Assembly: GCA_026419785.1 (NCBI GenBank) | Contig: JAODTK010005846.1 | Location: 124,001 to 188,000 of the forward strand | Reading direction: 5' to 3' | Source: Sclerodactyla briareus | Lineage: Eukaryota; Echinodermata; Holothuroidea; Dendrochirotida; Sclerodactylidae | DNA length: 64,000 bases | In this document: positions 45,418-57,499 of the stretch, piece after piece | Numbering within the stretch: position 1 is the stretch's first letter | Layout: each line of letters begins with the position of its first letter | The notes under the pieces: generated by a model | Told to the model about the DNA's origin: nothing | What the model saw: the letters and a program-made list of their open reading frames with translations, nothing else | The model's database searches: none | Made by a program: the position numbers and the translations under genes

Positions 45418-45633
45418 ATATATAATATATATATATATATATATATAATCGCTCCTAAACAGTTAAAAGTTTCAAACTGAGCTTTCAGTCTTGCTGAGAC
45501 ATGGGCCACCTCATAATAGCTGAATCATAATAACTGTGTATTTTGTAGTGGTGACAACTACGTTTCGACTACCCGTTCTAGGGCCGAACAGCACCGGTTA
45601 CCCCTTTGATTAGACAGATAGATAGATAGATAG

Positions 45634-45705
<72 letters not shown>
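45418..45705. repeat. TA run and GATA microsatellite
   Basis: (TA)n at 45,418-45,448 is followed by about 23 GATA units at 45,613-45,705 with one lost base (GTAGATA). Each GATA is a potential GATA-factor core, although long GATA arrays are commonly neutral. Confidence 0.95.
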
Positions 45706-45706
<1 letters not shown>

Positions 45707-45945
45707 GGAAATTAGTTGAGAAAGGAGATCAAACGTAAACGATATAACGATAGACATACCACTACATAAAAAAGGAAAAACAATTCCTATGACCACATCT
45801 TGTCTGCTTGTCGAAGGGAGCGGCTGACTGACTCCACCACCGTCCATCGACGCTATAATAAGCCCGAAAAGGCCCTTTTTACCGCCCACATGGTGAATAT
45901 TAAATATAATAAACATAATTGATCTTTTTATTTTTTATTTCGCAG

Positions 45946-46068
45946 AGACTTAAGGGTGGCTAGACGAAAATCACGAAAGGACACCCAATGCCAGATGATG
46001 CAGAGAGGGAGGAGGGGGATGGGTAACACGATGGGGGAAGGAACATGTTCAACACCACAATCACCATG
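45946..46068 (+). CDS. Weak candidate exon, basic peptide
   Basis: An outstanding pyrimidine tract (CTTTTTATTTTTTATTTCGCAG) precedes a frame open for 40 codons in one phase (DLRVARRKSRKDTQCQMMQR, then GRRGMGNTMGEG) ending with TGA; the phase-0 frame stops after five codons. It is Arg/Lys-rich. Possible terminal exon, or an isolated good acceptor. Family unknown. Confidence 0.25.
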
Positions 46069-46478
46069 ACCGATGGAGCGTAACTGCATGGAAGGGCCGA
46101 CCTCCAAATAGAGGCTAGTGACGTTCCGAGAGGACCACTGGTTTCTCCGTGTCAAACGTCATGTACAATGGATGGGATTTGCTAATACTGGGTATATCAC
46201 TACACTCAGTGAGCTAGCACTTAATGGGTAGGCGATAATGTTAAGAGTAGTTGCTTCCAGAATGTTAACCATGCTGATTGAGTCTGGCTTAACACACCCT
46301 GTACTCCTTATGATGCATTGGATGGGAGGCCTGTATGATAGTACCGTCGTTGAACAACAGTGATCAATTCCACAAATATGGAGGTCTCACTCGCCCCTTG
46401 TCATATAAGGCCATCTAACTAAGATAGAAAACCCTTCGAACGCGTAAGAAAAAAACAAGACACACACAAACTAATGGT

Positions 46479-46766
46479 GGGGGGGGGGGGGGGGCGTTGT
46501 TCTTATATCACTGTAGTCAAACGCCAACATCTGAGAAGTGTTTTCGTATTCCATGAATACATTTTTGAATTTATATGATGTTCTTTTCACTTATTAAATA
46601 ATTATTTTCAATGTTGACGGATAGAGAAGTTCGAGAACTCATTCTGAATTATTAAAGGAGTAATACTGGCAAACTGCAGGTGTTTTTTACTCGTTTTACT
46701 ACTATTTTTCTGACTAATCATCCCTATCCATATTGAGCATACTCACTTGTATCCTCTAAGAGGGAA
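46479..46766. repeat. Poly-G-initiated repeat block, copy 1
   Basis: It begins with G16 (46,479-46,494), then TTCTTATATCACTGTAGTCAAA, TTCGTATTCCATGAA, ATTATTTTCAATGTTGACGG and CTGAATTATTAAAGGAGTAA, and ends ATCATCCCTATCCATATTGA...GAGGGAA. It aligns at about 90% with copy 2 but lacks ~150 bp that copy 2 has after GAGAAG. A minus frame (46,724-47,014, 96 codons, ending SLLEDTS at a CAA|GTGAGTATG donor) overlaps its right end. Confidence 0.85.
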
Positions 46767-47014
46767 ACCACTTGTTGACAGTTTGCAGGTTTGCGCGTAT
46801 TGTTATGCAAAGGCGAACAACGTGGCCTGTCAGTGGTCGAGCGAAGCAACTCTGCACTAAAAGATGAACTCTTGTGGCCATACTTGTAGAGTATATTTGT
46901 CCTCTCAGGAGCGAGGGTATGCGTGTTATGTGTCTGTTTAGGATTCCCACATATAGCTGGGGAATGTGTTTCATCGGTTCTGCGCTCAACTTCCACCGAA
47001 CTCAGTGATTGCAC
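46724..47014 (-). CDS. Weak candidate exon overlapping the duplicated block
   Basis: The 96-codon minus frame starts MQSLSSVEVERRTDETHSPA and includes ERTNILYKYGHKSSSFSAEL. A CAA|GTGAGT donor at 46,745 would end it after LLEDTS. Composition is protein-like, but there is no recognised domain and no good acceptor. The edge of the duplicated block falls inside its last 15 codons. Confidence 0.25.
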   Translation of the reverse strand: MQSLSSVEVERRTDETHSPAICGNPKQTHNTHTLAPERTNILYKYGHKSSSFSAELLRSTTDRPRCSPLHNNTRKPANCQQVVSLLEDTSEYAQYG

Positions 47015-47724
47015 CTTTTGTATCTCGAACAGCTAAGGTCAATGATTAGAGGTGGTGAAAAAGCAAAATTACAATTGGATATAAACAAATCCGTCTGACT
47101 GTAGCAATTTCAGGATGGGCCTACAGTACAGGGGTGTATCATGGAAGAGGGGCATATCATGGTGGTGTGCACTGTGCAGTATGGCGATAGCTATTAGAAG
47201 AATATCTAAGCGAGGCGTCACTATTCGTTGGGGCGTAGCGTATCTGAACATTTCGGAAATGGTGCCTCCCAAATCACCGAAGGGCAATGTTCATTGCCTG
47301 TTCCCAAGATTTTTTTCGCTGATGAACACTGACCACGCAAAGTTTTGGAGGCAATGTTCCCCGGGCTAATTATGATGCAACTTTCGGAGCGGCGCGCTAC
47401 CATCAGCTAGCGCAGAGCGGCCAAGGAAAATTTGAATAATCAGGGCTCAGAATTCGAGGACATGATTAGTTGAATCGCCTTTTCGGTCAATGACGGCACA
47501 AATTATTGTGTAATCAGGGAACAATTTTGTCAACAGTAGGAGCTGAACTGCATAACTGGTTCTTTCTGATCAGGGCATATTTTATCGTTTCTTGGTGATG
47601 CTCAATATGTTTAGATGTGAAGGTGTTGGTACTCGTAGCAAAACCTTTAATTGAATATATATTCGAAACTATGTTTCTCAGAAATGTAAATACATTTCAG
47701 GTTCGCATGGCAAGAAATATGACA

Positions 47725-48225
47725 CTTTCGCTAAAATGGAATGGAGGGGGGGGGGGGGGAAGGGGGATAAATGCTGTTCTAATATCACTGTAGTCAAATG
47801 CCAACCTTGAGAAGGCTTCCATTAATTGTTTGGGGAATCAGTAGAAAATTCAGGCAAAAAACGTTTCAACTGTACACCCTCATAGTAAAATGTAGGCAAA
47901 CAATGACTTGGCATCGGTTATGATATCAACGCAACTCTTCACATGCTGATGCTTTGAATGCAATAGCAGTGTTTCGTATTCCATGAAGACAATTTTGAAT
48001 TCATATGCTGTTCGTTCACTTATTTTCATTATCTAAATAATTATTTTCAATGTTGACGGATAGAGGAGTTACGGAAACTGATTCTGAATTATTAAAGGAG
48101 TAATACTGGGCAAACTGCAGGTGTTTAATCGTTTTACTAGTTTCTGACTAATCATCCCTATCCATATTGAGCATACTCACTACTTGTATCCTCCAAGAGG
48201 GAAGCTTTCGCTAAAATGGAATGGA
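47725..48225. repeat. Repeat block copy 2 between 21-bp direct repeats
   Basis: A 21-bp word (CTTTCGCTAAAATGG plus AATGGA) stands at 47,725-47,745 and again, identical, at 48,205-48,225. Between them sits the 458-bp block that begins with a G14 run and ends GAGGGAA, homologous to copy 1 at 46,479-46,766. A complete sequence unit bracketed by a long identical direct repeat looks like an insertion with target duplication, or a duplication repaired with a 21-bp filler. Confidence 0.8.
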
Positions 48226-49330
48226 AAATAACATCGATTTGGTTTATTTTGTAATGTTTATTCTACTCGTCAGATCGGATAGGTGACCACTTCCTGGGTG
48301 GGTAGAAAAGATACTTTGCCATAAGCTAAGAAAGTTATTAGTCAGAATATGAACCGATATAGTGGCTCCGCGAAACGTGGAAATTTTGGCAACTAGTCGT
48401 ACCTTTCATCAAGATTTGGGCCCTCGGCCCATAATTCGGGAAGCTGTTAATAAAACAGGTTTCATTTGAAATGTTCGAATTTTTTCAAACAATCCTCTCA
48501 TTAGGGTGGAGGTACTTGATAATGCCCCCAACTGTCTAAAGTGACCTAGAAAAATAAGAGTCTTTTTTGTAATTACGACTAAGGTTGCGAACATTTTGAT
48601 CCGAATTTCTCCGGGTAACCCCTTTTTTTTCACATCATTGAAACTTAGTTTTTGGTACTTCAGTCCTGGAATTTGATAGGAAGAAAATGCTGAGGTGAAT
48701 TAAATTAGCAATCTAAGATATACTAGTACCCTTAAATTGAATTCAATGCCTAATCATTTGGATAGAAAGTGAGAATAAAAATGGGCGAAAAATTCCTATA
48801 AGTTGAATTAACCTTTCGAACTTGACCAGGCCCCGAGTCTATGACTCTTGGTATGCTCACATAGTTTTTCCCGATAGAGATGAACCCGATTGTTTTTTAA
48901 ACAAATCGAAAGTGAATTTTGGTAGAATTATAATTTGGTGGGAGATCTTCGCTTCCAAAGTAATCAGAATGGATTAGGTTAGGCTTTACACTTATCTGTA
49001 TTTTCTCCTTGCAATGACGTCGATCCTATCTATTGGGGTCAGACGAAGGCAACCCGAGGAGAAATGTGGTTGGGGTATCAGGTAGTATACGCAGAGAACC
49101 CGTCGCGTTAATAATTCCAAAATATATGTAGTGGATGTGCGATAATTTTGTACCCTGTGTGCTGGAGCTATTGGAACAACTCCTTAGATTGTAAGGCAGA
49201 ATTTTCAGACTCAACTGGGGTCTGATGGCAGAGAGGATGAATTTGCCACTGCCCAGAGATACAAGACAATGTATAGCTGTTTCAACCTGCTCCTGGGATC
49301 ATCATTCAATTCCCCTATCTCTGTTCCATA
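48226..49330. other. No supported gene
   Basis: AT-rich; no repeat, splice pair or domain stands out. Confidence 0.4.
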
Positions 49331-49337
49331 CGGCTTA

Positions 49338-49900
49338 ATTGTTGGTCACCATGTTTTATTCCTTGACGAAGTCATAGAATCTATGCAGTCATAGTCATTA
49401 TGTATGTTGTGCTCGTGTATTTGTATGTGGTTTAGTGTGTGTGTGTTGTTGTGTGTGTGTGTGTGTGTGTGTGTGATACCTAGCTCGTGCCCACCCGGAT
49501 GGACGAAGCTCCACCAGAGGGCAAAGTCTGAACACCTTGTAAGCACGATAAGTCACTAATGGTTTGTTCGATCGAGTTGAAATGTCGTGTATAGCTTCCT
49601 CAGGGCTAGTACAGGAACCTGTACGTTCAATGCAGATCGGGGATAATTTTTGGTCAAAAATGAAGATATCGTGAAATCAAATTTTTATCCCGGTTTAGCT
49701 TGTAAACACGACACTCGACTCTCTCCAGTGGGTCAGCTCATACTTTGTTATGTGTGTTTTCCATGATAGATCATGACCATTGATTTGGGTCAGTCAGATG
49801 TCATCTGAGGTCACAGTTTGAAAACATTGTAAAAACGATGTGATTTATTGTAGTCATAGGCCGGTCGGGAATCACTCAAGAAAATTGGAAGAGTTTAAAA
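49338..49900 (-). repeat. TGACCT-type dispersed repeat, copy 2 (inverted)
   Basis: Read on the minus strand it matches 39,735-40,625 in order: TGACCTCAGATGAC, CTTTGCCCTCTGGTGG, ATCC..GTGGG, a CA-rich run (the (GT)n at 49,436-49,475 on +), then TGACTGCATAGATTC and GACTTCGTCAAGGAAT. The CA stretch sits at the same place relative to the end in both copies, so it belongs to the element. Confidence 0.72.
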
Positions 49901-52280
49901 ACAACTTTGCATGACTGAGTCGGTCCCCGAATGGGCCGATTAGTCTGATTATAATCCAATTTTGTAACCTTTCATTGTAACGCGCGGCGTCTACTGCTGT
50001 TTTCCAATTTGAGAACTGGACAGTATTTTTTACTTTTGTTTAACGAGGGCGCCACACCCAATGCATCCGAAGACATTAAAAACAACAATAGTTTGCTAGG
50101 TCGAAACTGATCCAGCGAGCCCTGACCGTACAATGAGCCTGAATGACAGCATTTCACGGCAATGACACGTATGACTGGCTGTATGGTGCAATAGCATGAG
50201 CACAGGGACTCTCCCCTTTGGGAACAATGTGCCGGTAGCTCGCAATTGTCTCATCCACTTGACCATCCCTGATACACAAGGGCGCGGCGCCTTGATACAG
50301 TCTAAAGTGAGCCTTTCATATACAGCCGGGTAATTGGATGGGCTGTAAGTATTTTCCCTCCGCCAGCAATTTTCCTTATTGTACCGTGTGGGCTGATGGA
50401 TGTAAATACGCTCAACAGTAAAAAGCTCAAACGACAGAAGGAACTATATGGGTAAACCACATCTATCATCGTTTCATGTAAAGCTATCTCTGATGCAGTG
50501 ATACCGACTAGTTGGGGTTTGCATAGTACCAGACCAGACAAGAAGACAGACACTCAAATAAAGGTGACAAATTATGTTCATTTGACAATAGTAATGCTCC
50601 CACATTTGACACTTTTTCGTTTTACTCCCTACGATACGAATTCTCACAACCAAAGCATAGCTTGTGACCTATATCTGATATCGACAGCCGTGTCCCCTGA
50701 ATTGTCCATTGCTACCCACGTGTACCAAGCCGGAACCTTGTGAGCGAGCGCCGTAGTGGCAGCCCTAGTGGGAATCTCCAGATACCGACCTAATGGCATA
50801 CTGAAATGCTATGTCGCGAGTACCAAGAGGTGCGTACTGTGTAGTACATGCTAGACGAGATAATATGGTCGGGTACTATTTTAAATAACAAACCGCTTTT
50901 GAGTCATTTTTTCGATATAGAAAGCGCTATATAGCCTATATACATTTGTATTGTCTTGGAACGATTTACCGGTAACCAAAGTGAAAGAGAGACATATATC
51001 ACTCTCGGGTAAATTTGTTGAAGAAATCGAAGAGAAGGGTTATCAAGCGACAAGAGTAGCTGTTTCTGTAACCTGACGAGAACTGTTTTTGTTAACAGGG
51101 CTGAATCCATTTGCAAAAGTCTTAATATATTTTAGTAGGCACCTAAGCAATTTGTAACTGAGCGACACTCGTTGGAGTTAGTAGAGAGAGAGAGAGATCA
51201 AGAGGGGGGGGGGGGGACCGACGAGGCCGGAAACCTCGAATTGTCAAGGTCAATGTTAAAATACTTGTCGTATCATTCGAAGCCCCATAGGTTTATTCAC
51301 GGCCCCTTCGCTGAATTTATGAAAAATGGAAGAAGTTTAACATTTTGAAAATTCCACATAAACATCAGTTTCCCAATTTCATAGTCCAATCTATGGAACC
51401 ACATACACTTTGAACTACCACTCGATCTGCAGGGATATCTCCAACTTGGCATACTTCCTCCGGATAATAAACTGAGACTCCTCCTTTTGTCTTTTCAATT
51501 TCCGGAACATGTGTTGTGTTCTTCTACATGATATTTTGTCAGTCCAGTGCTCATTGTGGGAAAGCTCCGTCTGACAAACTTCTACCGGGAGTACCTTTCC
51601 ACTTCAAACTTGTCACCTAGAGGCACCCAAGCTGGGCAATAGGAAGGATGGTCCAGGGACCATAGCGTCGAATAGCTAGCGTATTGGTTGATTGCATCAG
51701 TACATGAACAATGCCTTTATGCGTATAATTCTTCTATTTCCCCAGTCCTAGGAGAGGGCGGCTAACACACACTCGTCCGCCTACCTCTACCCTACGGAAT
51801 TTATACGAGAGGAGTTGCGAGCTGGTATACCCGATAAGATGCGGATAAACATGATCTCGGGCCAAGACGTCCCTTTGATTCTTTGAGTCACCCTAATTCG
51901 ATTGATTTGCAGCTGACGATGAAAAACATCAAAGGAACAGAACACTTTTCTAATTGGGTCTGATGAAGGGGCGGCCACCCTCAAAGGGGCAGTCACACCC
52001 GAGAAATGGAGTAAAAAGTTTTTAAATAAACCTTTCCGGACGCGGCTCCGCGAAATTTCGCGGTATTCAATTGACCATCACAGAGCTCGTCGGTACAACA
52101 GTGACCAAATCTTCGTTACTGAAGAGGTTTTTGTAGGGTTGGGAAGATCCCCATGGGGAAAAAACAACGTTGCGCAGCATTTGGAATATAAATAGCCACA
52201 GGAAAGAAATTAGGCATTTAACTGGAAAAATGCAAACTTCCTCAAAGGACCAATTTGGCTATCATATCACTCTGACGTTT
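49901..52280. other. No supported gene; GA and G runs
   Basis: (GA)7 at 51,183-51,196 and G13 at 51,204-51,216. No coding region recognised. Confidence 0.45.
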
Positions 52281-52292
52281 TTTTAACACTTA

Positions 52293-52509
52293 TGTAGTGT
52301 CCTCATTCATGCGATTAGCTCATGAGGCCCTCGATCCATGTTTAGTAGAAGTAGGCGGGGGCATGACATCACCCCCAGGATCGGTGCCGCCGTATTCGCA
52401 TATCGCCTTTTATCGACTGGATTTTTTTTTTCGCGATTGGCCCCATCCGAATATACTCAGTAGCCGGAAGCGAAAGAAAATGGCATCGGACTGCTTTGGT
52501 TCATCCTAA
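52293..52509 (+). CDS. Weak candidate exon
   Basis: After TTTTTTTAACACTTATGTAG a phase-1 frame stays open for 70 codons (SSFMRLAHEALDPCLVEVGG onward) to TAA; the other two frames stop within 14 codons. GC-rich, with an ETS-like CCGGAAGCG at 52,462. It could be promoter-type sequence and not coding. No family recognised. Confidence 0.2.
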
Positions 52510-53098
52510 AGTACTCACTGGTACTCACACCCAACTTGTTTCTAGATTGGAAAGTATTGAATGTACCAAAAAACCGGCTATGTTCCTTCTCGCTTTCCGC
52601 ATGCGTATAATATGCACGAAAGCATGAGCGCGATTCGTTTTTTTCTTGTGAGTAGGGTGGGGGGTATGGGATACGTTTTTTTGTTATTAACCTACGAGCG
52701 CCACCATAAGTTGCGGCGAGCCTACCGAAATTTTATCATATTTACACACACACACAGAGGGTCGGAAACGGCACTTCCGGAGTGTTTCCAAGTAGTTTTC
52801 GATACTTATTTCAACGGACCTTCACGCATAGCAACAATCATAGGTCAGGTTTGTGATAATATCAGTAGAACGTCTTCAGTTCATCGCACGGACTTGCATA
52901 AAACAGAGGAACTTTTGGCAAGCAGTCGCAATGGAATGGGAAAATTATTATGATTTTTAACCATTCATATTCAGGTTTGTTTCGTTTGTCAATAGGTTGA
53001 GATTCGAACCAGTTTAAATGCAATAACAACTACTGTTGGGCTATTGACAATTATTTCCCCCCAACGAAAAACTATTGCAGATTATAATACCGTCAAGT

Positions 53099-53137
53099 GT
53101 GGGGTGGGGGGGGGGGGGGGGTGTGGGGGGGGGGGGC
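53099..53137. repeat. G-rich tract with quadruplex potential
   Basis: G4-T-G16-TGT-G12 on the + strand. Four or more G-runs with short loops fit a G-quadruplex. Confidence 0.9.
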
Positions 53138-53535
53138 CCTTTTGGCAGCAGTTTGTATATGTTTGTAGAACACAGTGCACTGAGTGCATTGTAGTTGGCG
53201 TAGGATTTGTTTGGCTGAGGGAGTGATTCCCCCCAATGGGGAACCATGGTTTAATTGCGAACATCAGAATTGGGTTTTAGTAGGTAGGTAGAGAGTACTG
53301 TGCTCCGATAACTGATCGCTCGAAATTCGAGCACAAATATCGACTACAAATGGGCGGAACAAAACTACTTGAATAGGGGAAATACTCGAATCGCTGACAT
53401 TTTGTGCCCCGTTGCCTGTTTAACACTGACGCTGGCTCTTTTTTTCTCGCGCGTCTCGCGCGCCGTTGATCCCGTCGTTTCGCATCATATGCAGGCGCGT
53501 CACCGGGGGGGGGGCTTTGGGGGCGCGCGCCCCGG

Positions 53536-53718
53536 GTCAGAGAATAGGAAAAAAGGAAACGGGGGAAAAAAGGAAAAGGGGAAAGGATACGATGAAAGCA
53601 GAGGGCGAGAGAAACAGAGAGAAAAGGAGGAGGAGACGGAAAAAGAGAAGGGGGAGAGAAAAAGGAATAAGAGAAAATAAGGGTGGTGAAAAAACGAGAG
53701 AAACAAAAAAAACTGAGA
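53536..53718. repeat. ~180-bp polypurine tract
   Basis: Almost pure A/G on + from GAGAATAGG onward, with about eight pyrimidine interruptions. Preceded by GGGGGCGCGCGCCCCGGG (53,519-53,536). Long purine tracts can form triplex DNA. Both strands give Lys/Glu-Arg or Phe/Ser-rich frames that are composition artefacts. Confidence 0.9.
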
Positions 53719-53862
53719 AGTGACGTAGGCTATTGTGAGTCATATAGAACCATGTCTCGAAGAATGTTCTACGATTTTAGCCTAGCCCCCCTCCCCCCTA
53801 TCGCTGGCTTATCAGTGGTACATCAACAGCTTCGGTATCTCGGATGATAAACTAATGGGATC

Positions 53863-53897
53863 GGGGGGGGGGTCGGAAGCCCCCCCCCCCCCCCCCC
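53863..53897. repeat. G10-loop-C18 homopolymer hairpin
   Basis: Ten G, a 7-base loop (TCGGAAG), then eighteen C: a pure G:C inverted repeat at least 10 bp long. Confidence 0.9.
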
Positions 53898-53999
53898 TCA
53901 TCCACTACAGTCTTATCATTGAAAACGTTATGGGTTCACATGATTTTTGTGGACCGCACATTACCGCTATAAGGCATGAGTTTAAACTCAATTCCGCCA

Positions 54000-56900
54000 T
54001 AAATTCCTGTGACATCCTTGTCGAAGATTGACCATATCTGCTTCATCTCACTAAAGCTGCCGAGCCTGCAACCCGTTTAACCCAACCGAACCGCGTTTCA
54101 TGCATGCGCGCTGTCTACTCTAATCCCCCTGCCCAATCCTCATTACGATCCACTCAGCAGCCAACGATGGCGCTCCGCCTAGATGGCCACGACATAACAA
54201 ATCCCCCCCCCTTCCCGCTAAATGTATGACCGTACAAGTCAGGTGGGCATTACAAATCACGTGAGGGCAACACCATTGTCCCAGGCATCCGAGCAGTGCA
54301 TATCTCAACTTGGACTATATAAATATTCCCAGTTGGATCAAGTAGCTTGGTAGAGATTGAGAAGTAGAGCGGGGTGAAGCAAAGTGAAATATTCAGGCCT
54401 AAACAAAAAAAACTACTAAGTTCCCACAAAAATGGTGGTTTCTCCGTCAACTTCAATGAAAATTTTGCAACATTTTGAGATTTGCGTAGATTTTTTCGGA
54501 TACTCTGACAGCTCCCATTCAATGTCAGCGCTCCTACAAAAACCAAGGCTGTGAAAAGATCAGGCAAGATTTGGGACTGCCTTTTCTAACATCTTGGAGG
54601 CCCTCATTCCCGAAATTTCTGTGTACACTACTCTCCAACCGATGCTGTCTCTCCTCTCAAATATTGAATCAACGACACATATGAAGTCCTCTAGCCCAGT
54701 AGCGCCACGCAAGAGGTGTGTGTGTGTGGGGGGGGGGGGCACGAGCCCCTCTCGAAAATCATGTACCCCCCCCCTTGCCCCCACTAAATTTTTATTTCCC
54801 CAAAACATTCTGTACGTCAGTATTCGACCACCACTGGATTTAGACCTGGCTAATTTGTTGTTTTTCATGACAAGAAAGGCAGTAGCCTAATTGTGCCCAA
54901 TTTGCCTCAATGCAAATTTGCCTAAAAAGTGTACTACGTTCGTGCTCGCGCGTGATACTGGTGGTGAATTCGTCCCGTTGCTCTCCGTCTTCCTACATCT
55001 CTCTGCAATCTCTAAATGGGAAATTTCTTATATGGCCCCTCTACATATCTGTGAAGTGAAAAAATATAAACCAGCCATATTCTGTTGAACTTGACAACTA
55101 CAATCTACCTCTTTTGAATTACTACACCCTTTAGTACCTTGTCAGTTCGTCCTCTCTTCTCAACCACGTGCAATGTTTGTACCGAAGTATCCTAGGTACA
55201 GACTGCTTGGATTTTCAACGAGTGTTGTCTTCATGGAACACTACTCGGAAGTGCCTGTCTATATGGAAAACGGGTTGATCGGGTTATATCGAAGATGGGA
55301 CAGTAGAGCATGCAAGTTGGCTAAATTTTATGTTCTGCTTGGGATCGATTTCGCTCAGATGTGCTCTTGAAATACTTGAGGAAAAAAAAGTCAGGGCAAC
55401 ACGATTTTAGGACGAGCCCGAGGTTCTGGCATGAGGTCAATTTAGTCTTTGGAATTAGGTCAATTTTTTTTCCCACCGATTACAAAATTTGTGACATTAA
55501 AATGAAGTTATAAAACGCACGGGAGAAAAAGGCCATTGCAGCCATCTGGAGGGGGCTTTCCAATAAAAAAAAAAAATCCGTGCGGCGCCGCGCTAAAACA
55601 TGGTGGCGCTCCGCTCAGCTAGCATTTCGTCCTCTGGCACCTCCGAGACATAAAAGTCGGGCGAAGCCACTGCTCTAACTTTGCAGAGGTTGGGTGTATT
55701 CAGTTTGGACTTTTTTTTAAACTCGTGTTCTTTCACAACAAACTCGTGAGGCCGGGGATGTGTGTTGCTTATATTTATTGCCTATATTCTGCAGACGTGA
55801 AAACGCTTCAACATTCGTTCTACGGAATTGCGCATTCCAGATTTAGCATTAGGCCGGCGGAGTGCCATTTCCGTATAAAAAGCAACATTTTTTGGGCCCT
55901 TACGGCAACAATAGGGCGTCCGATCAGATAGTAGATGCAGTCCACCCCCCCCCCCACTCTTCGAAACGGATGAAGCCCCTGATTCTCGCATCAGAACGGT
56001 GAGGAGAACGGACCAGAGAGAATGCAGTACCACCAGTATTCTGAAATTTTCTTGCACAAAGGAACGGACACAGCAAGCTGCCAAGCATAACCCTTATAAT
56101 TAAGGCATAAGGGTGGGGGCGTTCGCGAAAGGTACCACTGCTCCTGGGCCTGGAGATCATGCAGATGTTCCAGGCAATAGTTCGTTTCATGCATTGGTCG
56201 CGCAGATTCCCAGATCAGTTGCAGCCGCCAAAGCCCGATGCAGTTTGCCTTATTCCCGGACCGGAATAAGGCCGTTTTGATGTGCATCAGTGATCTCAAC
56301 CTGAATGAATGTGTACGTTATGAAGGAGAAGTTGCAATACACTTACACATCAGGTATTATACATAGACGAGTCACATTCATCTTCCCAGACTAGTCGGAA
56401 AATTAAACAGATATAATACGGCACGTAATCATATACAGTCACCATAAATGCGAGTTTTGTGTATTGTCGGGCATATACTTATGGGCTGACGGGCAGGGGA
56501 CTCAAGATGGCACTCGTTATGCTTTGGTTTATATATGTGTGGAATAGGTATGTGGCAGAAGGAAACAAACCAAACCCTTATATTAGATTCAATATTTTCA
56601 GTATGAGTGCGAAGATCATTTAGTTCTCAGTGTAATTCCACGACAAGAAGGCACTTTGTTTTCAGCGATAGTGTGAGTATATTAAAACGATCTCTCTCGT
56701 GCTCCGAGGAGCATTTCCGGGCGATCGGGGAGTGTTGAAAACATCAACACTTTCTTGTCACTCCGCGCAAACCGAGGTAGGTTGGCGCTCCGCTTAGATA
56801 ATGACCCGTGCCCCCGGGTTGGACAATTCCTGCTACGACATGAATATGCGCGCAAAGAGCTCAAGATTTGGGGGGGTAAGGGGGGTCCTATACGCTTAAG

Positions 56901-57130
56901 GAAAACAAAATGAAACATGGCGCCGCGCAACTAACTCCATCAGTTGTGATAAGGCCAAGAGCAGAGGGCAATGTTCTCCTTATACTGTCATTACATATAT
57001 GGGCGGTTACCCAGAACGTTCCTTACGTCGAACAAGGAATGAGGCGAAAATCATATGAGGATAATTTCATCGGCATGGAAGAAATGGTTCGGAAACACGA
57101 ATGCCAATATGGAAATGGTTCTAAGAGCCT
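54000..57130. other. No confident gene; dispersed GGCGCTCCGC motifs
   Basis: A short GC-rich repeat core, ATGGCGCTCCGC(T/C)(T/C)AGAT, occurs at 54,167-54,185, 55,601-55,618 and (as TTGGCGCTCCGCTTAGAT) 56,782-56,800, with a related ACGCTACGCGCCAACGTGATGG at 58,118-58,140. The same words as the array at 31.0-31.6 kb suggest one family. C-runs lie near 55,944-55,953. The other frames are unconvincing. Confidence 0.5.
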
Positions 57131-57133
57131 CAA

Positions 57134-57490
57134 ATGGCCCGGAAGAGTGACATTCCTGTCATCCAGAGGTCTTTCAGACAAACATTGACTTTTACGATCC
57201 GCTTAGTCGGTGCCACCCCCCACAACAAAATTCCCACTCATCGCTTCACAAGCCAAAATCCTGTAGAGAAGTCTCGAAATCTTGATGATATTATTGGGGG
57301 GGGGGGGGAAAAGCAAAGACTATGGAAAAGAGGCAAGATTAGAGAGTTAAGGGAGGCCTGGAAGGTAGACAACTAACGGCCACAACCAAGCGAATCTTCC
57401 CACACCTGCAGTTCTAGCTGGGCAAAGTGTATCACAAATTCACCGATGACGTGGGTTTGATATGCCTAGTAAGCCCCGTAAGCATAACCT
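57134..57490 (+). pseudogene. Possible Ig domain in two pieces
   Basis: First piece (57,145-57,250): IPVIQRSFRQTLTFTIRLVG then ATPHNKI. This resembles the A-B-C pattern of the intact exon at 20,438 (GQRFLFTSRVAGSKPIKI): both have F-x-F/T-F-T-x-R-x-x-G-x-x-P-x-x-KI. A G-run (57,296-57,308) follows. Second piece (57,419-57,475) after CAGTTCTAG: GKVYHKFTDDVGLICL, an F-strand-like D-x-x-G-x-x-C-L, ending at CTA|GTAAGC. The frames differ and the gap lacks the D-E strands, so if real it is decayed. Confidence 0.35.
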
Positions 57491-57499
57491 CCAGCTGGT

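Noticed and set aside
52561..52953. 130-codon + strand ORF
   Set aside because: No recognisable domain; contains a CACACACA run and has an overlapping GC-rich context; length is within chance for this window.
53369..53723. Lys/Glu/Arg-rich and Phe/Ser-rich ORFs
   Set aside because: Composition artefacts of the polypurine tract on both strands.
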